DNA of 64,000 bases from Shewanella nanhaiensis (GCF_019457885.1 NZ_JAHZST010000012.1:96479-160478), one strand, 5' to 3'; shown: positions 33,160 through 42,750, counted from the first letter of the stretch. A program made the numbers and translations. Notes: generated by a model not told the origin, from the sequence alone.

Positions 33160-36100
33160 TGTCCTTTAGGTTAAAGACGGTACTTGGAATCGCCTTTATT
33201 GAAGGAGCACTGCTCCTGCTATTGGTGTACACCAGTGTTGATTACCTAAAGAGCTCTAATGAAGCTGAGATAGTTAAACGAGCCGATGCCATAGTGACGC
33301 TTTTTGCTGCTGCGACTAAAGATGCTGTGATAAGTACCGATCTGTCCACATTGCAAGTGCTTGCCAATGAACTATTGGAGAGTAATCAAGTTTTATACGT
33401 CAATATCTATGATAGAAACTCGCTTTTAGTGCAGGTTGGGGAGATCTCATCTGGCAAAGTTGGCTTAGAGGCGAAAAAGGGTGATAACCCCTCTGGGATG
33501 ATGCCAGAACTGAGCAACGGAGTGTTAGCTGTTCAGGCAGAAATTTTAGAGTCAGGCTATCACTTCGGTTATGTTGAACTGGGCATTAGTGTACATGAGT
33601 TCGATCAGTTTCTAATCGGCGCTACAACACGTTTTTTCTCCATTGCAGGATTGGAGATGGTATTGGTTGCTCTGTTTTCTTGGCTTTTAGGCCACTATCT
33701 GACAAGTAACTTAAGCGAGTTGAAAACGGCTTCGAATCGAATTTTGCAGGGTGAAACTGGAATACAAATTCCAGTGACGAGCAGGGATGAGATTGGACAA
33801 ACGACGCGAGCTTTTAACCGAATGATTGAGAAGGTGGAGGCAAAAGCAAAGGAGTTAGAGGGGGCGAATACCCGTTTAAATACCATCCTTTCTGCTGCCG
33901 TCGATGGCTTTATCATTATCGATGTTGATGGCGTTATTACTCAAGTCAACCCTGCAATATGCCGACTCTTTGGCTATATGGAGGATGAGATTGTCGGTAA
34001 AAATGTGTCTATTTTTATGCCGAGTTATGAGCGACATACACATGATGCGTTTTTGAAACGTTTTATTGAAGGGAGGCGGGAGGCTATTGAGCGAAATGGA
34101 AGAGAGTTAATGGCGCTACATAAAGATGGCACACTTTTCCCTATTGAGCTCTCTGTTTCTAAGATGACCATAGAAAAGGAGATCATGTTACTAGGTTTAG
34201 TCAAAGATCTCAGCGATATCAAACGAAAAGAGATCGATGCTCAACGAACAGAATCTATTTTATTAGCCACCCTCGAAGCGAGCCAAGATGCGCTAATAAC
34301 AATTGATATTACTGGTAAAATTCAGGAGTTTAATGAGGCTGCCTGCCAACTTTTTGGACATGAGAAAGAGAGAGTAACTGGTGAACTACTTGCTGAAGTT
34401 ATCTTTACTGATATTGAGAAAGCTTGTTTTAAGCAAGGTTTAGAGGAGTTTAGACGTACAGGGGATGGGCCGGCAATTAAAAAGAGTATTGAGTTAATGT
34501 CGGTGAAAATTGATGGAAGTATGCTGCCGATTGAGCTGAAGATGATACCTGTTCAACTGGGTGATGATATATTTCTTACCGCTTTTATCCATGATATCTC
34601 TAGTCGCATGGAATATGAGTTGCAATTAAAGAATGCGAAGGAGGAGGCCGAGTCAGGGAGTAAGGCAAAATCTCGTTTTCTTGCCACCATGAGCCATGAG
34701 ATCCGCTCTCCATTAAATGCAGTATTAGGCAGTGTAGAGCTACTTTTAGATTCTAAGTTGAATAAGGAGCAGAGGCTCTATGCGCAAACGGCCAGAGAAG
34801 CTGGCACGGCACTACTCAGTACTATCAATGATATCTTGGATTTCTCTAAAATCGAAGCGGGTCAGATGGCTTTGGAAAGTGAGAGTTTCTCTCCTGCTAA
34901 GTTGGTGTCTCAAGTGATGCAGATTTTAGCGCCTAAAGCGACTGATAAAGGGGTACACCTTGCCACTTTTATCAATCGAAATGTACCAGAGATCGTTAAA
35001 GGTGATGCTCAAAGGTTAAGGCAAGTACTGCATAATTTGGTGGATAATGCGATAAAGTTTTCTGATTCAGGGTGTGTCTCTGTTGAGATGTGGATCCCTG
35101 ATAGCCACCGTCAGGAGGTGCAGCTCTTTTGTACGGTGACTGATGAGGGGATTGGGGTAAGCCTTTCAGCACAAGAGAAGTTATTTCAAGAGTTTAGTCA
35201 AGTTCATGACCAACATAATACGAGTTATAAAGGAACGGGATTAGGCTTAGCTATTTGCTCTGAATTGATCACTATGATGGGGGGAAAGATTGAGCTAAGC
35301 AGTCGGTTAGGTCACGGTAGCTGCTTTCGGTTTGATGTTCGTTTACAGCAAGACTCCAGTGAGTTAAATCATTTCTATCATCTTCCCCAACACTCAAGAG
35401 TACTGTTGATCCATCCAGATAAAACCGTGGTTGAGCTAGCTCGTAAGCAGTACTGCCAATATGGTGTGCATTGTGACAGCTTGGAAAATATCTCAACTTT
35501 AGTTGGAAGTGAAAAGGTGAAGGGACGCTTTAATTTAATCTTGATTGATGAAACCAGTTTGCCTGAGGTCGATCAAAATCTGGTCTATTTACTAAAGCGA
35601 GACTTTCTATTTGAAGAGGGGATACTCGCTTTGCTGGTGTCGAGTTTGGGTCCAAATATATCTGAGGAGCTGTCAGTACTTGGTCTGGAGCAGGTGATAT
35701 ATAAACCGCTAAATAGAGATATTTTACTCGGTTTATTAAGTAAGAGTTACCTAAACAAAAAAGAGAGCAGTACAGATATCCTATTACCCGATATGACGCC
35801 TAAAAATAAGTTGTTGCTGTTAGCTGAAGATAGTCTGTCAAATCAGCTTGTTGCGGGCGCCATGCTGACTAAGGCCGGATATGACGTTGAGTTTGCAAAT
35901 AATGGTGTTGAGGCGGTTAGCATGGCTGCGGAAAAAAGCTACGGTTTGATCTTGATGGATATGCGAATGCCGGAAATGGATGGTGTTGAGGCTGCGCAAC
36001 TTATTTTATTGAGTCAACCTGATACCATTATTCTTGCCATGACCGCCAATGTTCAACAGGAGGACATGGATAGCTGCTTAAGGGTAGGTATGAAGGACTT

Positions 36101-36665
36101 TGTTCCTAAACCTGTGAATAAGAATGACTTAATTAGAAGTATTGAGCAGTGGTTGCCCACTATCGCTGATGAAGAGCGAGTGATTGATTCTACAGAAAAT
36201 GAAGTGAGAATTAATGAGTCAAAAAGTTGTGAACATCTAGATGAGGACATAAGCTTTAATGATGAAGGAGTTGAGATTATCCCCCCTATGGCTGAGATAG
36301 AAAGTGAAACGGAAACATTGAAAGATAACTTGTTTGATGAAGGGGTTATCTCTGAACTGTTTGATGTACTTGGTCAAGAATCTGTTGAGGGGATGTATTC
36401 GGTTTATCTTTCTGAAACTGTTGAACGTCTAGAGGTGTTAAAAACCTTAATGAAAAATCGAAATTACCATGAGATAGATAATCAAGCTCATACGTTAAAA
36501 AGTAGCTCAGGTAGTTTTGGTGCTCAAGCTCTCTACAAGGTTGCAAAAAATCTAGAAAAAAGTGCCAGAGAGCAAGATGAGAACAATATAGAGTTCTGTT
36601 TTTTAGCCGTTCAGCAAGTGGGTGGCGAAACGGTAAAGGCATTTAAAGACAGGTTTATAGCTTAA
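33159..36665 (+). CDS. hybrid sensor histidine kinase with HAMP, two PAS, two receivers and Hpt
   Basis: An 1168-aa protein. Membrane helices at ~8-27 and ~160-182 bound a periplasmic sensor. HAMP spans ~180-235, PAS ~238-350 and ~365-480, HisKA with His513 in ATMSHEIRSP, and the ATPase has TDEGIGV and GTGLGLAI. Residues ~745-865 look like a pseudo-receiver (LILIDETSL, no usual acceptor context). A true receiver follows with Asp934 in LMDMRMPEMDG, and a C-terminal Hpt with His1111 in AHTLKSSSGSFGA. Phosphate can therefore pass His-Asp-His to a separate receiver, most likely the sigma54 activator next door and perhaps the receiver-PP2C protein. Its partner PhnD-like gene overlaps it by one base. 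This matches SypF/RscS-type control. Confidence 0.92.
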   Translation: MSFRLKTVLGIAFIEGALLLLLVYTSVDYLKSSNEAEIVKRADAIVTLFAAATKDAVISTDLSTLQVLANELLESNQVLYVNIYDRNSLLVQVGEISSGKVGLEAKKGDNPSGMMPELSNGVLAVQAEILESGYHFGYVELGISVHEFDQFLIGATTRFFSIAGLEMVLVALFSWLLGHYLTSNLSELKTASNRILQGETGIQIPVTSRDEIGQTTRAFNRMIEKVEAKAKELEGANTRLNTILSAAVDGFIIIDVDGVITQVNPAICRLFGYMEDEIVGKNVSIFMPSYERHTHDAFLKRFIEGRREAIERNGRELMALHKDGTLFPIELSVSKMTIEKEIMLLGLVKDLSDIKRKEIDAQRTESILLATLEASQDALITIDITGKIQEFNEAACQLFGHEKERVTGELLAEVIFTDIEKACFKQGLEEFRRTGDGPAIKKSIELMSVKIDGSMLPIELKMIPVQLGDDIFLTAFIHDISSRMEYELQLKNAKEEAESGSKAKSRFLATMSHEIRSPLNAVLGSVELLLDSKLNKEQRLYAQTAREAGTALLSTINDILDFSKIEAGQMALESESFSPAKLVSQVMQILAPKATDKGVHLATFINRNVPEIVKGDAQRLRQVLHNLVDNAIKFSDSGCVSVEMWIPDSHRQEVQLFCTVTDEGIGVSLSAQEKLFQEFSQVHDQHNTSYKGTGLGLAICSELITMMGGKIELSSRLGHGSCFRFDVRLQQDSSELNHFYHLPQHSRVLLIHPDKTVVELARKQYCQYGVHCDSLENISTLVGSEKVKGRFNLILIDETSLPEVDQNLVYLLKRDFLFEEGILALLVSSLGPNISEELSVLGLEQVIYKPLNRDILLGLLSKSYLNKKESSTDILLPDMTPKNKLLLLAEDSLSNQLVAGAMLTKAGYDVEFANNGVEAVSMAAEKSYGLILMDMRMPEMDGVEAAQLILLSQPDTIILAMTANVQQEDMDSCLRVGMKDFVPKPVNKNDLIRSIEQWLPTIADEERVIDSTENEVRINESKSCEHLDEDISFNDEGVEIIPPMAEIESETETLKDNLFDEGVISELFDVLGQESVEGMYSVYLSETVERLEVLKTLMKNRNYHEIDNQAHTLKSSSGSFGAQALYKVAKNLEKSAREQDENNIEFCFLAVQQVGGETVKAFKDRFIA

Positions 36666-36757
36666 AGAGCACTTTTATTGCAGTCCTTTCATTTTCGATG
36701 AAAAGCTTATCTTTAAATTTTGTGCAAATAACATGAAAGGTGGGGTAAGGGATATAT

Positions 36758-38266
36758 ATGGAAATAGAGCACTCATTTACCGTTTTACTCGTGGAAGACA
36801 GCATGTCTTTAGGCGCGCTTTATACTGAGTATCTGCGTGCTGAAGGAGCCAAGGTTACTCACGTTAATCATGGTGAGGATGCGTTAGCGGAGCTGGAGCG
36901 ATGGCAACCCGATCTTTTAGTATTAGATATTAAGCTTCCCGATATGTCGGGGATGGATATTTTGCAGAAAGTTCAGTCTCATTATGCAGATATTACTGTC
37001 ATTATGATCACTGCTCACGGCACGATTGATCTGGCTGTTGAGTCGATGAAGTCTGGTGCCTTTGACTTTTTAGTCAAACCTTTCGATGCTAAACGTCTCT
37101 CAATTACCGTCCGTAACGCCCTTAAACAGCGCCAGCTGGTCAATTTAGTCGCCAAGTATGAACAGAGCTTGCCAAAAGCAAACTACAAAGGGTTTATTGG
37201 TGAATCACTGTCGATGCAAACCGTATATAAAACCATAGACTGTGTGGCAAACAGTAAAGCTTCAGTGTTTATTGTTGGAGAAAGCGGTACAGGCAAGGAG
37301 GTGTGTGCCCATGCCATCCATCATGCGGGAAATAGACGAGACAATGCATTTGTGGCGCTTAATTGTGCTTCAATTCCTAAGGATCTTATCGAGAGTGAGA
37401 TCTTTGGTCACACCAAAGGCGCATTTACCGGGGCAGTGGCTAATCGTGATGGTGCGGCGAGCCGTGCAGATGGCGGAACACTTTTTCTCGATGAAATTTG
37501 TGAAATGGACCTAGAGCTTCAGAGTAAGTTATTACGATTTATTCAGACTGGTATTTTTCAAAAAGTGGGAGGAACCAAGGAGGAGAAGGTTGATGTGCGT
37601 TTTGTCAGCGCAACGAACCGGATCCCTTGGGAAGAGGTGAAGCATGGACGTTTTCGAGAAGATCTTTTTTATCGCCTACATGTGATCCCCATTGAGCTAC
37701 CACCTCTTCGAGTGAGAGGAAAAGATATTACCTTGTTAGCTAATAAATTATTGAAAGAATATAATAATGAGGAGGGGAAACAGTTTAAAAGCTTAAGTAG
37801 TGATACCAAGAAAATACTGCAGTCTTATGATTGGCCTGGTAATGTCAGACAGTTACAAAATATCATAAGACAGGTGGTTGTTTTAAATTCATCTGATATT
37901 GTCGAGGCTTCTATGTTGCCAGCGCAACTGACCTCGACATTGAGTCGCACTAGCCTAGTTCAGCCTTTAATTGGAGTGCAGTCAACGGCTGAGGATAATA
38001 GAGGGTTAACGGATGTCGTGTCTTGCTTATCTTCTGAGGATGGCAAAGAAGATGCCAGTTTATATCAAACAGAGGCCTCGCTAAGCTGTTCGAGTGAAGA
38101 TGATAAGATCATACCTCTGTGGTTATCTGAAAAACACACAATAGAAGCTGCGATTAAACAATGTGATGGTAATGTGCCCAAGGCTGCGGCATTATTAGAT
38201 ATCAGCGCTTCAACTATCTATCGAAAACGTCAAAGCTGGGAAGAGCAACAAAAAGTAACCTCTTAG
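36758..38266 (+). CDS. sigma54-dependent response regulator (SypG-like, NtrC family)
   Basis: A 502-aa protein. The receiver has Asp57 in LVLDIKLPDMSG and Lys in LVKPFDA. The AAA+ domain has GESGTGKEVCAHAIHHAG, the sigma54-contact loop GAFTGA in HTKGAFTGAVANRDG, and GGTLFLDEICEMD. The C-terminal Fis-type helix-turn-helix is AAIKQCDGNVPKAAALLDISASTIYRKRQ. A ~60-residue low-complexity acidic linker precedes the HTH. It is the obvious activator for the sigma54 promoters at 21989, 29816, 31904 and 32183, and so controls its own operon. The assignment of targets is inference. Confidence 0.92.
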   Translation: MEIEHSFTVLLVEDSMSLGALYTEYLRAEGAKVTHVNHGEDALAELERWQPDLLVLDIKLPDMSGMDILQKVQSHYADITVIMITAHGTIDLAVESMKSGAFDFLVKPFDAKRLSITVRNALKQRQLVNLVAKYEQSLPKANYKGFIGESLSMQTVYKTIDCVANSKASVFIVGESGTGKEVCAHAIHHAGNRRDNAFVALNCASIPKDLIESEIFGHTKGAFTGAVANRDGAASRADGGTLFLDEICEMDLELQSKLLRFIQTGIFQKVGGTKEEKVDVRFVSATNRIPWEEVKHGRFREDLFYRLHVIPIELPPLRVRGKDITLLANKLLKEYNNEEGKQFKSLSSDTKKILQSYDWPGNVRQLQNIIRQVVVLNSSDIVEASMLPAQLTSTLSRTSLVQPLIGVQSTAEDNRGLTDVVSCLSSEDGKEDASLYQTEASLSCSSEDDKIIPLWLSEKHTIEAAIKQCDGNVPKAAALLDISASTIYRKRQSWEEQQKVTS

Positions 38267-38317
38267 GTTAGCCCATAATCGCTTGTCGCTTTGGCGTGAA
38301 CCAATAAGAGAGTCCAA

Positions 38318-39061
38318 ATGCAGTATCTCGTCGATGTTCATGCCCATACCATAGCGTCAACTCACGCCTATAGCACCATCCATGATTATATCTCTGTGGC
38401 AAAAGAGAAAGGCCTTAAGCTCTTTGCGATAACCGATCACGGTCCGGATATGGCGGATGCCCCTCATTTTTGGCATTTTGTTAATATGAGAGTCTTACCC
38501 AGATTGGTAGATGGTATTGGGATTTTAAGAGGCATAGAAGCCAACATAAAAAATCGAGATGGAGAGATAGATTTTTTCGGTGATTATCTTAAAGAGTTGG
38601 ATATCGTTCTTGCTGGATTCCACGAGCCCGTATTTCCTCCCTCTGATAGTCAAACACATACTCAGGCGATGATTGCGACGATTGAGAGTGGCAATGTGGA
38701 TATTATTACTCACCCGGGGAATCCAGCTTATCCTATCGATATTGATAAGGTCGCAGAAGCCGCAGCAAAACATAATGTGGCTCTGGAGATCAATAACTCC
38801 TCTTTTTTAGCATCGCGTAAAGGCAGTGAAGGTAACTGTATTGCGATTGCGCGGGCGGTCCGAGATGCTGGAGGCTTGCTGGTGATGGGCTCTGATTCCC
38901 ATATCTCTTTCTCTTTAGGAGGATTTGAGCAGGCCATTTCAGTTATCCGTCAGGCGGAGTTTCCTGAGGAGAGGCTCCTCAATCGAAGCCCACAGGCTTT
39001 ACTCTCATTTTTAACCGAAAGAGGTCACCTTAGCGTTGATGATTTCTCTGAACTGAAATAG
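38318..39061 (+). CDS. PHP-domain phosphatase, YcdX family
   Basis: The protein is 247 aa. Metal ligands of the PHP fold are all present: VDVHAHTIAS, FAITDHGPDM, LRGIEANI, LAGFHEPV, IITHPGNPAYP and MGSDSHIS. YcdX enzymes bind three zinc ions and hydrolyse phosphate esters; the natural substrate is not established. It starts 51 nt after the activator gene and may be co-transcribed with it. A strong bidirectional terminator follows. Length is normal (E. coli YcdX is about 245 aa). Confidence 0.9.
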   Translation: MQYLVDVHAHTIASTHAYSTIHDYISVAKEKGLKLFAITDHGPDMADAPHFWHFVNMRVLPRLVDGIGILRGIEANIKNRDGEIDFFGDYLKELDIVLAGFHEPVFPPSDSQTHTQAMIATIESGNVDIITHPGNPAYPIDIDKVAEAAAKHNVALEINNSSFLASRKGSEGNCIAIARAVRDAGGLLVMGSDSHISFSLGGFEQAISVIRQAEFPEERLLNRSPQALLSFLTERGHLSVDDFSELK

Positions 39062-39081
39062 ATATCGATAGATTGTTAATT

Positions 39082-39116
39082 AAAAAAGAGGCCTGACATA
39101 GTCAGGCCTCTTTTTT
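39082..39116. terminator. bidirectional rho-independent terminator
   Basis: A 16-bp perfect stem, AAAAAAGAGGCCTGAC at 39082-39097 and its complement at 39101-39116, with a 3-base loop. A and T runs make it work on both strands. It separates the convergent PHP and Wzi-like genes. Confidence 0.93.
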
Positions 39117-39135
39117 ATGAGTTAGCTTGCAAGAG

Positions 39136-40602
39136 TTAAAAGCGTCTTTCCCATCCCGCGTAGATAGTGGTGTCCCAGTCATTGCCGCCATTGTGAACAT
39201 ATTGGCTATAACCAAGTGTACCACCCACTTTTAAGGTTCCTTCATAAAAAGGGCGATGATAACTGGTGTCGAACTGGTATACCCGCTCATACTCTCCTGG
39301 AGAAACAGGGTTGCCACCTTGAGGGTTTGATGTATCTTTACCGTCGGTATTTAGTCTTAACCAGCGTAACTTGTTGGTGACATGTTGGCCGCCACCGAGC
39401 TGAGTGATCCCACCTATGACTAAGGTTTCTGAATCATTGTCGTAGGTGCTACCTAGACTTTTACCATAGTAGCGGTAGCCACTTTTATAAAAGCCATGTT
39501 CATACATGCAGTTATAGACCTTATCGCTGGCGCCACATGAAGCTTTAGTGTCAGCATATTCGATAAATATACGGGTATTAATATTGGCAAGTACAAAATC
39601 AATGCCGCCCATATTAGAAGCATTGATCAGTTTATTCTTACCATTATGATAATCTTCATGAATGCGCTCATAATAAATACCGTATGGGATCCCAAATGCG
39701 GTATCTGACCAGCGAAAATCATAGCCTGCCAGCATATTTTCCTGGCCATTTTCTATTTCACTTTCACTCATGCCACCGTTGAACAGGCCGTCCCACCAGT
39801 CACTTAGACTATTACCGTAACCTTCGCCGCCCCACTGCATCGTCCATGAGAAGCCCACTTCTAACTTTGAAATTGGTCTTAGGGTGCCGCGAGCGCCCCA
39901 ATGCTTTGTCTCTGGCACATATCGGTCACTTTCCATCTGACTAAAGCTGGTGGTGAAAGTCCAAGGCCCCACCCAATTCAACCAAGGCGTTTCAAAGGCT
40001 TGTGAGTTATTTCGGCTGAATGTGATCCCCGGCATAGGGCGCGCATTGGTGGTCTGAATAAGGCCTGTATCCCAACCCGGTCCCCAGTATTTTTGTTGTG
40101 CGCCTGCACTGACTATCCAGTTGCCGAGCATGACAGCGGCAAAACTGTTATCAAGGCGTGTACTGTTGCCATCTATGGGATCGTAGTGGTAGCTTGCCGA
40201 AAGGCGGCCGCTAAACCAGTCTTGGGTCACTTCTGCACTGATAGAAGTCTCTGCTTTATCACGATAGTCCTGACCAAAACCAATAAAACGTGTGGGATCT
40301 GATGCCCCAGCCAGTTCAATCTTAGTATTAAAACTTTGATGGTCTTCGTTGTAAGCTGCCATGACACGTTCAAATGCAGAGAGTTGACTCGCATTTAGCT
40401 GAGATTGCTCAGCCTTGTCCATATCGTGTTTTAACCCGTCCCACATCAGCGGGTAAGTGGTAATAGGTTGGAGAATAACGCCTGTATCTGAAAGCAGTTG
40501 AATATCGGCGCGCAGTGACAAGTCATTAGGTTCGACCCACCATGCTGCTTGCACTGAACTGCACCCTAGCAGTAAAAGTCCTGATAATAATTTGATTTTC
40601 AT
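39136..40602 (-). CDS. Wzi-like outer-membrane capsule assembly protein
   Basis: From ATG 40602 (AAAGGGA about 6 nt upstream) the protein has 488 aa with a signal peptide ending near SSVQA-AWW. The Cap_assemb_Wzi pattern is visible: WVEPNDLSLRADIQLLSDTG, YWGPGWDTGLIQTTNARPMPGI, the NWVGPWTFTTSFSQMESDR strand pair, and a C-terminal beta-strand ending in Phe (TIYAGWERRF). Wzi anchors capsule to the cell surface as an 18-stranded barrel. It lies just outside the sigma54-controlled locus and has a possible sigma54 promoter about 215 bases upstream, so it may anchor that polymer. Confidence 0.88.
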   Translation of the reverse strand: MKIKLLSGLLLLGCSSVQAAWWVEPNDLSLRADIQLLSDTGVILQPITTYPLMWDGLKHDMDKAEQSQLNASQLSAFERVMAAYNEDHQSFNTKIELAGASDPTRFIGFGQDYRDKAETSISAEVTQDWFSGRLSASYHYDPIDGNSTRLDNSFAAVMLGNWIVSAGAQQKYWGPGWDTGLIQTTNARPMPGITFSRNNSQAFETPWLNWVGPWTFTTSFSQMESDRYVPETKHWGARGTLRPISKLEVGFSWTMQWGGEGYGNSLSDWWDGLFNGGMSESEIENGQENMLAGYDFRWSDTAFGIPYGIYYERIHEDYHNGKNKLINASNMGGIDFVLANINTRIFIEYADTKASCGASDKVYNCMYEHGFYKSGYRYYGKSLGSTYDNDSETLVIGGITQLGGGQHVTNKLRWLRLNTDGKDTSNPQGGNPVSPGEYERVYQFDTSYHRPFYEGTLKVGGTLGYSQYVHNGGNDWDTTIYAGWERRF

Positions 40603-40816
40603 TGTGATCCCTTTTGGTAATGCGGGCATTCTAGAGGAATCATTTTTATTGGAAAAGCGTTGAACAAGCCCTTAGTAAAAATATTGCTAATCGTCAACTT
40701 AACGTAATTAAATTGTTGGTATCTCGTTGTGCTTGTGTTTTGATTTTGTGACTGTAAATGTTGTCTTATTGTTTTGCTGCGGGTTTGAATACGAATGCAG
40801 CATTATTGAAAAGCTT

Positions 40817-40832
40817 TGCATGGATAGTGCCT
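40817..40832 (-). promoter_or_regulatory. candidate sigma54 promoter for the Wzi-like gene
   Basis: The minus strand reads AGGCACTATCCATGCA: GGCAC at -24 and TGCA at -12 with correct spacing; only the first T of the consensus and part of the -12 differ. TTGCAAAT, two thirds of the putative enhancer element, lies at 40890-40897. The long untranslated leader (about 200 bases) lowers confidence. The rest of 40603-40991 shows no gene. Confidence 0.4.
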
Positions 40833-40991
40833 AGGTTTAAACTCTTTTGAGTTTATGCTTTTTAGATTTTTAATCGAAAATATTTAGTATTGCAAATGAA
40901 TATAAGCGAATTTAGGTTTGTTCTCGCTACATAAATAGAAAACTCTTATATTGTTAGCCTTAAAACAGAATATAGCTGCGGAGTAGAGAAG

Positions 40992-41882
40992 ATGGTGCGA
41001 ATGGGCGTCGACCTTGGTGGAACTAAAATTGAAATTGTTGCGTTAAATGATGGAGGAAAAGAGCTTTTTCGTAAACGTATACCGACTCCAAGAGAGTACC
41101 CTGCAACACTGGATGCCATAGTAGCACTGGTCAATGAGGTTGAGTCTACATTGGGAGAAACGGGAAGTGTTGGCGTGGGGATCCCGGGTGTTGTCTCTCC
41201 CTACTCTGGGTTGGTAAAAAACGCCAACTCGACTTGGATAAATGGTCACCCCTTAGATGTAGATTTAGGTGAGCGCTTGAAGCGTGAAGTGAGAGTTGCC
41301 AATGATGCTAACTGCTTTGCTGTTTCTGAAGCTGTCGATGGCGCAGCTGCAGGAAAGGGGGTTGTATTTGGCGTGATTATTGGTACTGGCTGTGGTGCTG
41401 GCTTTGCGATCAATGGCAAGGTACATGCAGGTGGTAATGGCATTGGTGGAGAATGGGGCCACAATCCGCTTCCTTGGATGACAAGTGATGAATTTAATAC
41501 CACCTCCTGTTTTTGTGGAAACAGAGATTGTATTGAGACATTTATCTCCGGTACTGGTTTTGTCAGAGATTTTAAAGCGGCTGGTGGGCAGGCAAATAGC
41601 GGAATAGAGATCGCGAGTTTAGTGGAAAACGGAGATGAGTTGGCTAAAGCGGCCTTTGAGCGTTATATCGATAGGCTGGCTCGTTCATTAGCCCACGTGA
41701 TCAACGTGCTTGACCCTGATGTGATTGTGTTAGGTGGAGGTGTATCTAACATCGCAGCTATCTACCCTCTGTTACCAGAAGTATTACCTAAATATGTACT
41801 CGGTGGCGAATGCCGAACACCAGTTGTACAAAATATGTATGGCGGATCTTCAGGAGTGAGAGGTGCTGCTTGGCTATGGTAA
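40992..41882 (+). CDS. mak: ROK-family sugar kinase, Mak-like fructokinase
   Basis: A 296-aa protein with the ROK ATP site MGVDLGGTKIEIVAL, the NANSTWINGHPL substrate loop, the catalytic VANDANCFAVSEAVDGAA, and the zinc-binding EWGHNPLPW with CFCGNRDCIET. These segments match E. coli Mak (manno/fructokinase) more closely than NagK, in particular KNANSTW-NG and HNPLPWM. It would phosphorylate fructose or mannose to the 6-phosphate. It is a stand-alone gene on the plus strand, followed 53 nt later by the ElyC-like gene. ATG 41001 (MGVDLGG) is a possible alternative start. Confidence 0.87.
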   Translation: MVRMGVDLGGTKIEIVALNDGGKELFRKRIPTPREYPATLDAIVALVNEVESTLGETGSVGVGIPGVVSPYSGLVKNANSTWINGHPLDVDLGERLKREVRVANDANCFAVSEAVDGAAAGKGVVFGVIIGTGCGAGFAINGKVHAGGNGIGGEWGHNPLPWMTSDEFNTTSCFCGNRDCIETFISGTGFVRDFKAAGGQANSGIEIASLVENGDELAKAAFERYIDRLARSLAHVINVLDPDVIVLGGGVSNIAAIYPLLPEVLPKYVLGGECRTPVVQNMYGGSSGVRGAAWLW

Positions 41883-41935
41883 AGCTTTGAGCTGAACGGG
41901 GAACTTGTTAGAATAAGCGCCGCTCTCTTATATGG

Positions 41936-42730
41936 ATGTTGGATACGATGTTTTGGTTAAAGAAGATAATTTCTCAACTGTTTATGCCTGTGCCCCTGAC
42001 AGTGTTGATTCTACTTGTTGCGATGGTACTACTTCGAAATAGGAAGTTAGTTCGTAGCTTACTTTCCCTTGCTATTGTATTGCTGGTTTTTCTTAGCAGT
42101 ACGCCAGGTAGTAACCTGCTCAGCTCACCACTTGAAAACCAGTATAGTGTTAATAGTAACGCTATCCCTAAAGGGTGTTTAGTGATGGTGTTGGGCAGTG
42201 GCCATGATGAATCTGTCTCTGGTACAGCTGTTCAAAAACTCTCTTCAACCGCACTGGCGAGGCTATCAGAAGGTATTCGTCAATATCATCTGGGTAGTGA
42301 CTGTAAACTGGTTGTCAGTGGCTGGAATGAGAGGGAGGGGGCAATTTCACATGCTGAAGTGATGGCAGAAGCGGCGATAGAGTTAGGGATAGATAACGAG
42401 CGCATCATAAGGTTTCCGCTAGCAAGAGATACCATAGAGGAAGCTGAATTCCTTAAATGGGAGATAGGTAATTACCCATTTAGATTGGTCACATCGGCGA
42501 GTCACATGCCTCGCTCCATGGCTATTTTTAAAAATATTGGTTTAACTCCTCAAGCGGCTCCCACGGATTTTATGACACGCCAAGGACGTTGGTGGCGACT
42601 CGATGCGAGAAACCTATGGTCATCTCAAAGAGCTATTCATGAGTACCTTGGTCGTCTGTGGTTTAAAATAAAATATGAAAATGATGGCACGACAAATAGT
42701 GCCTCAACACCGGCAAGAGAGAGTTATTAG
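41936..42730 (+). CDS. elyC: ElyC/SanA/YdcF (DUF218) family envelope protein
   Basis: The protein is 264 aa with two N-terminal membrane helices (about 13-30 and 38-54) and then a periplasmic DUF218 domain: LVMVLGSGHD, LSEGIRQYHLG, LVVSGWNEREGAISHAEVM, ARDTIEEAEF and LVTSASHMPRSMAIFKNIG. ElyC acts in peptidoglycan/undecaprenyl-phosphate homeostasis in E. coli. The two-helix N terminus is the feature separating ElyC from the single-helix SanA. ATG 41945 (MFWLKK) is a second possible start. The gene is followed by the DUF2982-like gene at 20 nt. Confidence 0.82.
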   Translation: MLDTMFWLKKIISQLFMPVPLTVLILLVAMVLLRNRKLVRSLLSLAIVLLVFLSSTPGSNLLSSPLENQYSVNSNAIPKGCLVMVLGSGHDESVSGTAVQKLSSTALARLSEGIRQYHLGSDCKLVVSGWNEREGAISHAEVMAEAAIELGIDNERIIRFPLARDTIEEAEFLKWEIGNYPFRLVTSASHMPRSMAIFKNIGLTPQAAPTDFMTRQGRWWRLDARNLWSSQRAIHEYLGRLWFKIKYENDGTTNSASTPARESY

Positions 42731-42750
42731 CGTGATAATTAGGAAGAATT

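Noticed and set aside
40657..40672. Second sigma54-like sequence before the Wzi-like gene (GGGCTTGTTCAACGCT on the minus strand)
   Set aside because: Both halves deviate from consensus and no enhancer-like element is near; the site at 40817 is better.
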